Assembly (NCBI GenBank): GCA_015075175.1
Contig: JABTUV010000018.1
Location: 9,948 to 73,947, forward strand
Reading direction: 5' to 3'
DNA from: a bacterium
GTDB lineage: Bacteria; Hinthialibacterota; Hinthialibacteria; H5-UNCL2
DNA: 64,000 bases
Below are positions 37,415 to 47,097 of this stretch, one piece after another (the stretch's first letter is position 1; each line of letters begins with the position of its first letter). Under the pieces are notes generated by a model, which saw only the letters and a program-made list of their open reading frames with translations, was not told where the DNA came from and did no database searches. The position numbers were made by a program, and so were the translations under genes.

Positions 37415-37442
37415 ATAATACCGTGGCCCAAGGGTAAGTCAA
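37415..37442 (-). promoter_or_regulatory. Sigma-70 promoter of the HTH/pseudo-receiver gene
   Basis: Minus strand TTGACT (37442-37437), 16-bp spacer, TATTAT (37420-37415), 65 bp upstream of ATG 37350. One of the best promoter matches in the window. Confidence 0.6.
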
Positions 37443-37577
37443 GCTCTTTCACTTTTTCGACTTGTGGGATATGATTGCGGAAACCGGATATTTCTCTTGA
37501 CAGCGGTTTTTCCCCAAACGGCGGACCTTGAACTTAACTCCTTAGGTGTGAGATAGTTAATACGGGTTGGGGGAGCC

Positions 37578-38510
37578 ATGACGACACGCAGGCGGCCGGC
37601 GTGGCCGAAACGGAAGCGCATCGTGATATGGATTTTGATCTTAATTGTCTTTTGCCTCGCTATTCCGGGTTTGCTCTCTTTTGCCGTGCTGCGGCTTCCA
37701 CGGCAGGTCGTTCTGCCCAACCAGGGAGGAGCTCGCGCTCTGCTTAGGACGGCGGGATACGCTCCCGTGATCGTGACCGCGTCGGATGGAGTCCAGCTGC
37801 GCGGATACTCGATCCATCGCCCGGAGGCGCGGGGTACCGTCGTCCTGGTGCACGGCTGGGGGCCGAACCTGGCGACGCTGGACGCGGACGCGGGTATTTC
37901 CCTGTCGCGGGGTTTGACGTGGCGGGGCTGGATTTACGGGGCATGGGGACGGCGGCGGTACCCACTCGATGTTGGGTTTTCTGAGGTCGGCGACCTGCGG
38001 TCCCTCTTCTCGCATCTACGCGCCGAGGGCCGCCTGCCCCGCCCCGTTGTGCTTTCGGGCATCTCGCTGGGGGCGACCATCGCCCTTCTGGCCGCCGCCG
38101 AGGAGCCGGAAGTCGTGGGCGTAATCGCCGACTCGCCCTTCAACCGCCTGGAGGAGGCAGTGGACCACTACGCCGCTCGTTCTCTTCCCATCATGCCCAA
38201 GTACCCCATGCGCTGGTTGACGTTGCGGCTGGTCGAGCTGCAGGTCGGCCGGCGGCTGTCGTCGCTGTCGGTCGAATCGGTGCTGCCCAAGCTGGCGCCG
38301 CGGCCCATCCTGCTTATGCACTGCGAGGGAGACTCACTCGTCTTGTGCCGGAACTCGGACCAGATCGCGGCGGCTTATCCGGAGCATACGGAGTACTGGC
38401 GCATTCCGGGCGGCGACCATCTCTCGGCCCGCTGGCAGGACCCGGACGAATGGGAGCGGCGGGTGGATGCGTTTCTGGAGCGAGTCGCGCCCGCCTTGCG
38501 CGCGCCTTGA
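37578..38510 (+). CDS. Membrane-anchored alpha/beta hydrolase, locally misread
   Basis: A 310-residue serine hydrolase (S33/BAAT-like) anchored by one N-terminal segment (residues ~13-36, IVIWILILIVFCLAIPGLLSF). The core has TVVLVHGWGPN, the nucleophile elbow LSGISLGATIALLAA, Asp in LLMHCEGDSLV and His in PGGDHLSARW. Residues ~106-134 as translated (GISLSRGLTWRGWIYGAWGR) make no sense for the fold. The other two frames give FPVAGFDVAGLDLRGMG then DGGGTHSMLGF, so three single-base losses near 37892, 37946 and 37980 cancel out. Substrate unknown. It is divergent from the HTH/pseudo-receiver gene. Confidence 0.82.
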   Translation: MTTRRRPAWPKRKRIVIWILILIVFCLAIPGLLSFAVLRLPRQVVLPNQGGARALLRTAGYAPVIVTASDGVQLRGYSIHRPEARGTVVLVHGWGPNLATLDADAGISLSRGLTWRGWIYGAWGRRRYPLDVGFSEVGDLRSLFSHLRAEGRLPRPVVLSGISLGATIALLAAAEEPEVVGVIADSPFNRLEEAVDHYAARSLPIMPKYPMRWLTLRLVELQVGRRLSSLSVESVLPKLAPRPILLMHCEGDSLVLCRNSDQIAAAYPEHTEYWRIPGGDHLSARWQDPDEWERRVDAFLERVAPALRAP

Positions 38511-38564
38511 TCTTGCCCGCCGTCTGAGCTAGGCTGGCGCAACGTCGCGCTTCGAGGCCGCCTG

Positions 38565-40316
38565 ATGATCCGCGCATCCTCCTTCACGGCGATGGCTGCC
38601 GTACTCCTGGCCCACCTTCCGTCCCCTTCGGCCCAGACCTGGCCGGCCGAGGTGGTCGTCGTCCAGTACGAAAGCACGCGCAAGAACGACGCCGACCTTC
38701 TGCAGTACGCCCGCTGGTACAATCCCGACGCGACCCAGCCGCGCCCGCTGCTCGTCGCCCTGCACACCTGGAGCGGCGACTACAACCAGAACGGCAGCGT
38801 CCCCTATGCCCGCTGGTGCATCGAGCACGGCTGGGTCTTCATTCATCCCAACTTCCGCGGCCCCAACAACAAGCCCGAGGCGACCGGATCCGATCTCGCG
38901 GTCAAAGACATCATCAAGGCGGTCCATTACGCGCGCACCCATGCCGTGATCGACGACACGCGCATCTACCTGGTGGGCGTGTCGGGCGGGGGATACGCCT
39001 CGCTGCTTCTGGCAGGTAAGGCGCCCGCCCTCTGGACGGCCGTCTCCGCCTGGGTCCCCATCGTGGACGTGGCGGAGTGGTACTATGACTCGCTGGCCCT
39101 GGGGAATACCCAGTACGCCAATAACATTGTCGCGTCGGTCGGGGGAATACCCAGTCCGGGTTCGGCGGCGGAAGCCGAGGCCAACCGGCGCTCGCCGCGC
39201 TTCTTTCTGCAACATGCGACGGTCATCCCGTTGGACATCAATGCCGGCATCCACGACGGTCACGGCAGCGCCAGCGTGCCCATCTCGCACACGCTGGACG
39301 CCTTCAACGTGATCGCGTCCCCGGCCGATCGCATCCCCGAGGCCGACATCGTTTTCATGACCACCAGCGAGACGATTCCCGCCGGATATCCCGAACCGCC
39401 CGTCGATGACCGGTACGGAACCAAGCGCGTCCTCTTGCGCCGGAGTTCCGGCCTGGCGCGCGTGACGCTGTTTGAGGGTGGTCACGAGATTATTCCGACC
39501 GCCGCGTTGACCTGGTTGTCGGAGTTCACGCGGGGGCGGCGCGAGCTGCCGTCCGTCAACGCCATTGTTCCCACGCCGACGCCGATTCCGCCCTTGCCCT
39601 ACCAGCGTCAACCCGATCTCTCCATCCCCGACAATACGCCCGCGGGCGCCCTGGACCGGCTGGTCGTCACCTCGACGGCCACGCCGGCCTCCCTGGCCGT
39701 CTTTCTGCACGTCGAGCATCGCTGGGTAGGCGACCTGACCGTGACCGTGACGCATGAGACGACCGGGAAGGCCGTCACGCTGCTTTCACGGCTGGGATCG
39801 CCCGACGTGTCGCAGATGGGCGTCTGGGCGCCCGGGATCGTGGCGCATTTCGACGACGCCGGCGCCCCCTTGGACGCCTGGGGGCATTTCGACTTCCCCG
39901 TTCTGGGAACCGTGCGGCCGCGCGAGCCATTGTCCGTGTTCGCAGGCGAGCCTTTGGACGGAACCTGGACCATCCACCTGGTCGATCATCATTGGGGGGA
40001 CGCGGGCCGGCTGGTCCGATGGGGATTGGTTCCGACCCTGGCCACGCCCACACCCACGCCGACGGCCACGCCAAGCCCCACGGGTACTTTCACGCCCACG
40101 CCCACTCCCACCGCCACGAACACCGGTACGGCGACCCCGACGGTCACGCCCACGCGACCCCCGGCCGAAATCTTCGATCTGAACGGGGACGGCCGCGTGG
40201 ACGCCGCCGACCTGCTCATCTACCTGGCCTCGCGGCTGGACCTGGACGGCGGCGGTACGGCGGATTCCCGCGATCTCCTGCTTTTCTCGGGCCACTGGGA
40301 GATGTCGGTACGTTAG
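38565..40316 (+). CDS. Secreted S9-type hydrolase with P domain and dockerin-like end
   Basis: A 583-residue exported multidomain protein. Signal peptide 1-23 (ending PSPSAQ). The alpha/beta-hydrolase domain spans ~25-330, with the nucleophile S140 in YLVGVSGGGYASLL and H307 in LFEGGHEIIP; DINAGIHDGHG is also typical. A proprotein-convertase P (Homo B) domain follows at ~345-490 (LSIPDNTPAGALDRLVVTS, GDLTVTVTHETTG, DGTWTIHLVDHHWGDAG). Then comes a Thr/Pro linker (TPTPTPTATPSPTG) and a final dockerin-like pair (DLNGDGRVDAADLLIYLA, DLDGGGTADSRDLLLF). The dockerin-like end usually serves secretion or cell-surface attachment. Whether it cleaves peptides or esters cannot be told. Confidence 0.85.
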   Translation: MIRASSFTAMAAVLLAHLPSPSAQTWPAEVVVVQYESTRKNDADLLQYARWYNPDATQPRPLLVALHTWSGDYNQNGSVPYARWCIEHGWVFIHPNFRGPNNKPEATGSDLAVKDIIKAVHYARTHAVIDDTRIYLVGVSGGGYASLLLAGKAPALWTAVSAWVPIVDVAEWYYDSLALGNTQYANNIVASVGGIPSPGSAAEAEANRRSPRFFLQHATVIPLDINAGIHDGHGSASVPISHTLDAFNVIASPADRIPEADIVFMTTSETIPAGYPEPPVDDRYGTKRVLLRRSSGLARVTLFEGGHEIIPTAALTWLSEFTRGRRELPSVNAIVPTPTPIPPLPYQRQPDLSIPDNTPAGALDRLVVTSTATPASLAVFLHVEHRWVGDLTVTVTHETTGKAVTLLSRLGSPDVSQMGVWAPGIVAHFDDAGAPLDAWGHFDFPVLGTVRPREPLSVFAGEPLDGTWTIHLVDHHWGDAGRLVRWGLVPTLATPTPTPTATPSPTGTFTPTPTPTATNTGTATPTVTPTRPPAEIFDLNGDGRVDAADLLIYLASRLDLDGGGTADSRDLLLFSGHWEMSVR

Positions 40317-40321
40317 TCGCA

Positions 40322-40380
40322 CGGCCCGGAGTTCAGGCTTCAGGGCCTGTCTGCCATGCAAACTGAAGTGCGTACTCCGG
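40322..40380. repeat. Family G repeat, copy 2
   Basis: CCCGGAGTTCAGGCTTCAGG and CAAACTGAAG, the inverse of the copy at 10080-10124. It directly follows the secreted hydrolase stop. Confidence 0.5.
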
Positions 40381-40528
40381 ACCCTGCGCGGTGCGTGCAA
40401 AGAAGTTTTGCAGCGCGGAAGCGAAAATCCCGCACTTTAGTTGAAATCGGCAAATTCGAGCGTTACCACGATAGTGTCTGCTCCGTGCACAGTATAAAAA
40501 ACGCGACATTCGAGGACGTGGGACCAAG

Positions 40529-41350
40529 GTGCTAAGACTGATCGGGAATCTCTTGCGGGCGGTCGTCTTCGGGACGGGCAAGTCGGCGCTGGTCGTGCGG
40601 CGGGACAAGCGGCGCATGTTTGCGTCGCGGCGCAAGTATGAATACCTGCCGCCGCGGCGCACGCTGCACGTGCTCCTGGCCGCCGCGCTGGCGACGGGCG
40701 CTTCCGCCGGCGCGGAGGAGGCGTTCATCGCCGCGCTGGGGTCGTTTTCGACCGTTTACGAAGGGCTGGGCGAGGAGCGGGCGGGCAATATCGAGAAGGC
40801 GGCCTCGGCGCTAAACGGAATCATCCTGAAGGCCGGCCAGACCTTCTCCTTCAACGCCACGCTGGGCCGGCGGGATATCGATTCGGGCTACGATCCGGCG
40901 CCGGCGTTCATCTACGGTGAACTGGAGCCGACGCCGGGCGGCGGCGTCTGCCAGGTCTCCTCCACCCTCTACAACGCCGCGCTGTTGTCGGGCTTCGCCA
41001 TCCTGGAACGACACCGCCACAGTCAGCCGGTCCCCTACCTGCCGGCGGGACGCGACGCCACGGTCTCCTACGGCAGTCTCGACCTAAGGTTCAGGAATCC
41101 GCACGACATGCCGGTCAAGCTAGTCGCGGAGGCCCGGGATGGGCGGCTGTCGTTTGCCTTTCTTGCCCCGCGACCACTGGCGACGCGCTACCAGCTGCGC
41201 TCGCGCTCGGTCAGGGAAAGCGATCCCGACCCCGGGGCGCGGCCCGCCGAGCAGGTGGTGGTCGAGCGCCTGACGCTGGAGGGTGGCAAGGTGGTCAAGA
41301 TCGAGACCGTCTCGCGCGACCGCTATCCGGCGCTGGCCAGCCGCCCGTAG
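40529..41350 (+). CDS. VanW-family protein
   Basis: A 273-residue protein with the VanW core: GIILKAGQTFSFNATLGRRD, the hallmark TPGGGVCQVSSTLYNAALLSG, ILERHRHSQPVPYLPAGRDA and SLDLRFRNPHDMPVKL. VanW-like proteins are linked to cell-envelope and peptidoglycan biology, but their biochemical role is unknown. The N-terminus is basic with a weak hydrophobic stretch (LHVLLAAALATGASAGAEEA, residues ~47-66) that may be an uncleaved export signal. No resistance genes are nearby. The start is the first ATG-type codon of the frame and could be further in. Confidence 0.85.
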   Translation: MLRLIGNLLRAVVFGTGKSALVVRRDKRRMFASRRKYEYLPPRRTLHVLLAAALATGASAGAEEAFIAALGSFSTVYEGLGEERAGNIEKAASALNGIILKAGQTFSFNATLGRRDIDSGYDPAPAFIYGELEPTPGGGVCQVSSTLYNAALLSGFAILERHRHSQPVPYLPAGRDATVSYGSLDLRFRNPHDMPVKLVAEARDGRLSFAFLAPRPLATRYQLRSRSVRESDPDPGARPAEQVVVERLTLEGGKVVKIETVSRDRYPALASRP

Positions 41351-41360
41351 GACGCGCCAC

Positions 41361-41384
41361 GCGGCAGCAAGCTGCCGCAGTCCA
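41361..41384. repeat. Family B hairpin
   Basis: GCGGCAGCAAGCTGCCGC followed by AGTCCA: the reverse complement of the TGGACTGCGGCAGCTTGCTG copies elsewhere. Just after the VanW stop. Confidence 0.55.
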
Positions 41385-41453
41385 TAGGCGATGCGCCCAC
41401 CGGCCGCGTTTTTCTCTGGAGACGGGCCGCGTTTTCCTGCTATCTTTAATGCG

Positions 41454-41831
41454 ATGGACGTTGCAAAGCAGATGCGATACTGGCAGGAAGGCTCGGATGA
41501 AGAATGGTCCGTGGCGGAGATTCTCCTTGAGAAGGGGAAATACCGGCAGGCGCTGTTCTTCGGGCATCTGGCGCTGGAGAAGATACTCAAGGCGCTGGTC
41601 GTCCGGGCGACAGAAGAGATCCCGCCGCGCATTCACAATCTCAGGACGTTGGCGGAGATGACCGGCTGCAAGGTACCCAACGACGTTATGATCGAATTGC
41701 GGAATGTGGAGGCTCACCAGATTCGGGGTCGATACCCGACGGAGGGAACGCGACTGCCGTCTCCGAAAATGGCGCGCGAGGATCTGGAGAGGATGGAGCG
41801 ACTCAGGCAATGGTTCAAGAAGCAATTTTAA
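41454..41831 (+). CDS. HEPN-domain protein of a HEPN/MNT pair
   Basis: A 125-residue all-helical HEPN protein (PF05168 type): WSVAEILLEKGKYRQALFFGHLALEKILKALVV, then PPRIHNLRTLAE and the C-terminal IRGRYP motif. In type VII toxin-antitoxin systems HEPN partners are RNases held inactive by AMPylation from the MNT partner. This subfamily does not show a clear Rx4-6H motif, so a non-toxic regulatory role is possible. Start ATG 41454 lacks a clear Shine-Dalgarno; an in-frame start at 41391 would add repeat-derived residues. It overlaps the next gene by 22 bp. Confidence 0.8.
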   Translation: MDVAKQMRYWQEGSDEEWSVAEILLEKGKYRQALFFGHLALEKILKALVVRATEEIPPRIHNLRTLAEMTGCKVPNDVMIELRNVEAHQIRGRYPTEGTRLPSPKMAREDLERMERLRQWFKKQF

Positions 41832-42133
41832 GTACCGTGAAGCGCTACCTGGCCGGCTTGCCGCAGTACGGCATCCATCCCCGTCGGGCGATTCTGTACG
41901 GTTCTTTCGCCCGCGGGGAGGAGCGCCAATACAGCGACATTGACTTGATCGTGATTGCTCCGGAGTTTGACGAAGCGCCGGACATGGAGACGGAGAAGAA
42001 GCTGTGGGTAGCAACCGGGGGAGTGGACGACCGCATCGAGCCGATCGGCTGCGGCGTGGAGGAGTGGGAAAGAGACACGTGGGTTCCCATTCTGCAGATC
42101 GCGCGGCAGGAGGGGATCGAGATCGCGGCGTGA
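41810..42133 (+). CDS. MNT-type nucleotidyltransferase, partner of HEPN
   Basis: A 107-residue minimal nucleotidyltransferase with the complete active-site signature: LYGSFARGEERQYSDIDLIVI (GSxxRG plus SDIDL). Members of the MntA type transfer AMP to tyrosine residues of the HEPN partner. The 22-bp overlap with the HEPN gene implies coupled translation and fixed stoichiometry. The pair is flanked by repeats on both sides. Confidence 0.88.
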   Translation: MVQEAILSTVKRYLAGLPQYGIHPRRAILYGSFARGEERQYSDIDLIVIAPEFDEAPDMETEKKLWVATGGVDDRIEPIGCGVEEWERDTWVPILQIARQEGIEIAA

Positions 42134-42135
42134 TA

Positions 42136-42282
42136 TGGACTGCGGCAGCTTGCTGCCGCGCGCAGCACGCTGCGCAACTACGGCGTATTATCCCCCCACC
42201 CCCCCCTTGTTAAGGGGGGAGCGGCGGCAAGCAGCCGCACTCCATACTGGGGGGGAGCGGCGGCAAGCAGCCGCAATCCAGA
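42136..42282. repeat. Composite of family B and C repeats
   Basis: TGGACTGCGGCAGCTTGCTG, then CGCAGCACGCTGCGCAACTA, then the hairpin CCCCCCTTGTTAAGGGGGG, then two copies of GAGCGGCGGCAAGCAGCCGC, ending 1 bp before the sdhB stop codon. Confidence 0.65.
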
Positions 42283-43058
42283 TCAGGCGGCGTCGCCGGC
42301 GACGGCGTGCGGCGGCTCGGCGGCGATTTCCGCCCGCAACAACTCCCGGTTCATCTCCGCGATCACCCGCACGTCGATTCCCTTGGGACACACCGCCTGG
42401 CACTCGTAGTAATTGGTGCAGTTGCCGAAGCCTTCCGCGTCCATCTGCCGCACCATGTTGAGCACCCGCTGCACCCGCTCGGGCCGGCCCTGCGGCAGAT
42501 GCTTAAACTGGGAAACCTTGGCGCCCACGAAGAGCATGGCGGAAGCGTTCTTGCAGGCCGCCACGCAGGCCCCGCAGCCGATGCAGGCGGCCGCGTCCAT
42601 GGCCCGTTCCGCCTCGACTTTGCCGACAAGAATGGCATTGCCGTCCGGCGCGCTGCCGGTATTGACGGAAATGTAACCTCCGGCCTGCATGATGCGGTCG
42701 AAGGCGCTGCGGTCCACGATCAGGTCTTTGATCACCGGAAACGCGCGCGCCCGCCACGGCTCGACGTAGATTTCCTCCCCGTCCTGAAAGCGGCGCATGT
42801 GCAACTGGCAGGTCGTGGTCAGGGGGTCCGGCCCGTGGGGGACGCCGTTGATGACCATCCCGCAGGCCCCGCAGATGCCCTCGCGGCAATCGTGGTCGAA
42901 GGCGACCGGATCCTCGCCCTTCTGCAGAAGCGACTCATTGAGCACGTCCAGCATTTCAAGAAAGGACATGTGCTCGGAGACGTTGGGGAGCTCGTAGGTC
43001 ACCATGCGGCCCGCGTCGCTTGCGTCCTTCTGGCGCCAGATGTGGAGTTTGACGCGCA

Positions 43059-43059
<1 letters not shown>
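42283..43059 (-). CDS. sdhB: Succinate dehydrogenase iron-sulfur subunit
   Basis: A 258-residue SdhB carrying electrons from FAD to the quinone site. The [2Fe-2S] ligands are in [16 protein letters not shown] with PDPLTTTC. The [4Fe-4S] and [3Fe-4S] ligands are in [17 protein letters not shown] and [19 protein letters not shown] 43059 overlaps the sdhA stop by one base (TAATG), so translation is coupled. The C-terminal [16 protein letters not shown] tail is extra and probably disordered. Last gene of sdhCAB. Confidence 0.95.
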
Positions 43060-44953
<1,894 letters not shown>

Positions 44954-44957
<4 letters not shown>

Positions 44958-45628
44958 CTCCATGCCTCCCGCCGTGTCGGGAATCCAACCAAGACACCCC
45001 CAGGGAATCGGGATGTAGCCGCCGCCAGCGCGATGCCCAGCACCGGCCCGATCCTGTTGATGATGGGGTTGTAGCGGTCGTGATTCAGCCCCAGCGACTG
45101 AAACATGCTGGTGGCGCCGTGATAGACGTGAAGGCAGAGGATGAGCATGGCGGCGACGTAGACCAGCGAAATCCACCAGACTTTGAAACTGTGGACCGTC
45201 AGGAGATAGAGATTGCCGGTATAGAGCTCCGGGTTGGTTACCTTGAAGGTCAAGTGGGCGAGATGGTAGATGAGATAGAGCCCGATTCCCGCGCCGCTCC
45301 AGATCATGGTGCGTGAGGCGGCGGTAGCCCGCACGTAGCGGCGGTGACGGTAGTCGATGGGGCGCGCCGCCAGGTTCTCCAGCTTCAGCTTGATCCCCAC
45401 GTAAATGTGCAGGGCCAGCATGATCATCAACACGATGCGCACCAGCCACAGAAGCGGTCCGAGATGGCGGAGCTTCTCGGCGTAACCGTTGAAGGCTTCC
45501 GGTCCCAGAAAGATTTGCAGGTTGCCGAGCAGATGGCCGACCACGAATCCCACGAGCACCACGCCCGTAACGGCCATGACGGCCTTGTAGATGATGGACA
45601 GGTTCCAGGTTCTGACGACGGCGTTCAT
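44954..45628 (-). CDS. sdhC: Succinate dehydrogenase cytochrome b subunit
   Basis: A 224-residue, five-helix membrane anchor of the b558 type, with haem-ligand candidates in [28 protein letters not shown] and [16 protein letters not shown]. It anchors SdhAB and passes electrons to quinone. The end reads [17 protein letters not shown], where GGYIPIPLG is expected; the other frames supply GYIPIP, so three base losses near 45030-45000 cancel, as in the hydrolase at 37.9 kb. ATG 45628 is chosen over GTG 45634. A TTGACG-17-CATACT promoter lies ~80 bp upstream. Confidence 0.9.
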
Positions 45629-45709
45629 GCACACCCCCTCCCCGCGCGGAAGCGGCGCGGGAGTTCGAGAATCGCAGCGGCGACGATGACCCGCACAAAT
45701 TCGCCGGCA

Positions 45710-45738
45710 AGTATGGGAAAGAGGTTGCGGCCCGTCAA
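45710..45738 (-). promoter_or_regulatory. Candidate promoter of sdhCAB
   Basis: Minus strand TTGACG (45738-45733), 17-bp spacer, CATACT (45715-45710), 82 bp upstream of sdhC and in the divergent gap shared with the DoxX gene. Confidence 0.45.
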
Positions 45739-45836
45739 TGATTTTATTGGACAGGTGCTTTTATCACCCGATTCATGTTATCTTGAGGCGGATCAACCCT
45801 CGCGCCATGTCAAGCTCAAGCAAAGGAGGACGCCTC

Positions 45837-46264
45837 ATGGAGGCATTCGGCAAGGGAGACAAGGGAGGGATGGTGCTGGGAGGGACGCTGTTGCGTTTGG
45901 GTCTCGGTGTGCTCTTTGCCGTCGCGGGCCTCAACAAGTTCATCGGCGGCTACTTTGCCTTCGCGGAGGGGATGACGACGAACTTCGCGGAGACGTGGTT
46001 GCCGGCCTTCGTGGTCATCCCGTTCGCGTATGTATTGCCTTTTCTGGAGGTGGTGGTCGGCGCACTCCTGGTCGTCGGGCTTTTCACGCGGCTGACGCTC
46101 GTGGTCACGGGCCTGCTTTGATCGTGCTGGCGTTCGGCACTGATGCTGCAGGGCAGGCCTCGGTGGTATCCGCAAATCTCACCTACGTGCTGATGGCGGC
46201 GGTCGCGCTGGGGATGCTGGGAGAGGGGAATCCCTACTCGCTGGACGCCCTGCGGTGCAAGTGA
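45837..46264 (+). CDS. DoxX-family membrane protein, one frameshift
   Basis: A ~142-residue, four-helix membrane protein. The frame MEAFGKGDKGGMVLGGTLLR, LGVLFAVAGLNKFIGGYF and VLPFLEVVVGALLVVGLFTR shows the DoxX signature, ends early at 46121 (GLL-stop), and resumes one frame back as LIVLAFGTDAAGQASVVSAN to a stop at 46264. One lost base near 46118 explains it. DoxX proteins occur in sulfur and redox-stress metabolism; the exact role is not known. AAAGGAGG precedes ATG 45837. It is divergent from sdhCAB. Confidence 0.78.
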
Positions 46265-46268
46265 CTCT

Positions 46269-46380
46269 TGTGGACTGCGGCAGCTTGCTGCCGCGCTCTA
46301 CGCTCCCCGCTTGACCAAGCGGGGACCATGCGCCGTAGTTGCGCAGCGTGCTGCGCGCGCCAGCAAGCCGGCGCAGTCCA
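46269..46380. repeat. Family B repeat forming one large palindrome
   Basis: TGGACTGCGGCAGCTTGCTG ... inner CCCCGCTTGACCAAGCGGGG ... CAGCAAGCCGGCGCAGTCCA: outer arms inverted ~110 bp apart around a perfect internal hairpin, with CGTAGTTGCGCAGCGTGCTG between. It fills the convergent gap between the DoxX gene and rsmG. Confidence 0.7.
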
Positions 46381-46386
46381 AATCCG

Positions 46387-47094
46387 TCACCCGCGCAGGG
46401 GGCGCTTGTGCGGCACGCCGGTGCGGCGGGGGTAGCGGTCGGGGGTGGGGGCGACTTTGTCGACCACGACCAGGCTGCGGGTGTGGGGAAGGCCGGGCAG
46501 GCGGTACTCCTCGATTCGCACGACTTCTCCGCCCAGTTGGCGCAGGGCGTGCAGGGCCTGGCGCGCCTCCTCACGAGACGATTTGCCCTTATAGGCGATC
46601 ATGCGCCCGCCCACGCGGAGGAAGGGCAGCCCCAGCTCGGCCAGCACGCCCAGGTTGTCCACGGCGCGCACCACGACGCCGTCGAAGCGCTCGCGCAGGG
46701 CGGGATCGCGGCCCGCCTCCTCGGCCCGGCCTAACCGCACCTCAAGATGGGTCAATCCGTGCGCCTCGGCAAAATGGCGCGCGAACGTCAGCGGTTTCTC
46801 GCGCGCGTCCAGGAGAGTGAGGCGCATTTCCGGGCACACGACGGCCAGCGGCAGGCCCGGCAGGCCCGGCCCCGAACCCAGGTCCAGCCAGCGTCCGCTC
46901 CATGCCCACTCCGCCAAGCGCACCAGCGGATAGAGCGAATCCACCAGGTGCAAGACCGCGAACTGCCGTCCGTCGCGCGTGCCCGTCAGGTTGCCGGGAT
47001 AGTGGCGGACTTCGCGCGAAAACGCTTCCAGGACGGGCAGGACCTGGGCGCGGCCGGGGAAGTGCTCCTTGAACCAGACGGCAAAATCAAACAC
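46387..47094 (-). CDS. rsmG: 16S rRNA (guanine527-N7)-methyltransferase
   Basis: A 235-residue RsmG/GidB that methylates G527 in the 530 loop. The SAM site is RWLDLGSGPGLPGLPLAVVC with the acidic strand LTLLDAREKPLTFARHF. VVVRAVDNLGVLAELGLPFL and MIAYKGKSSREEA complete the family core. NLTGTRD is also typical. Start GTG 47094 lies 3 bp after the dapB stop, so it is translated as the second gene of a dapB-rsmG pair. The C-terminal DRYPRRTGVPHKRPLRG tail is the usual RTGxPxKxPL ending. Confidence 0.94.
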   Translation of the reverse strand: MFDFAVWFKEHFPGRAQVLPVLEAFSREVRHYPGNLTGTRDGRQFAVLHLVDSLYPLVRLAEWAWSGRWLDLGSGPGLPGLPLAVVCPEMRLTLLDAREKPLTFARHFAEAHGLTHLEVRLGRAEEAGRDPALRERFDGVVVRAVDNLGVLAELGLPFLRVGGRMIAYKGKSSREEARQALHALRQLGGEVVRIEEYRLPGLPHTRSLVVVDKVAPTPDRYPRRTGVPHKRPLRG

Positions 47095-47097
47095 GCT

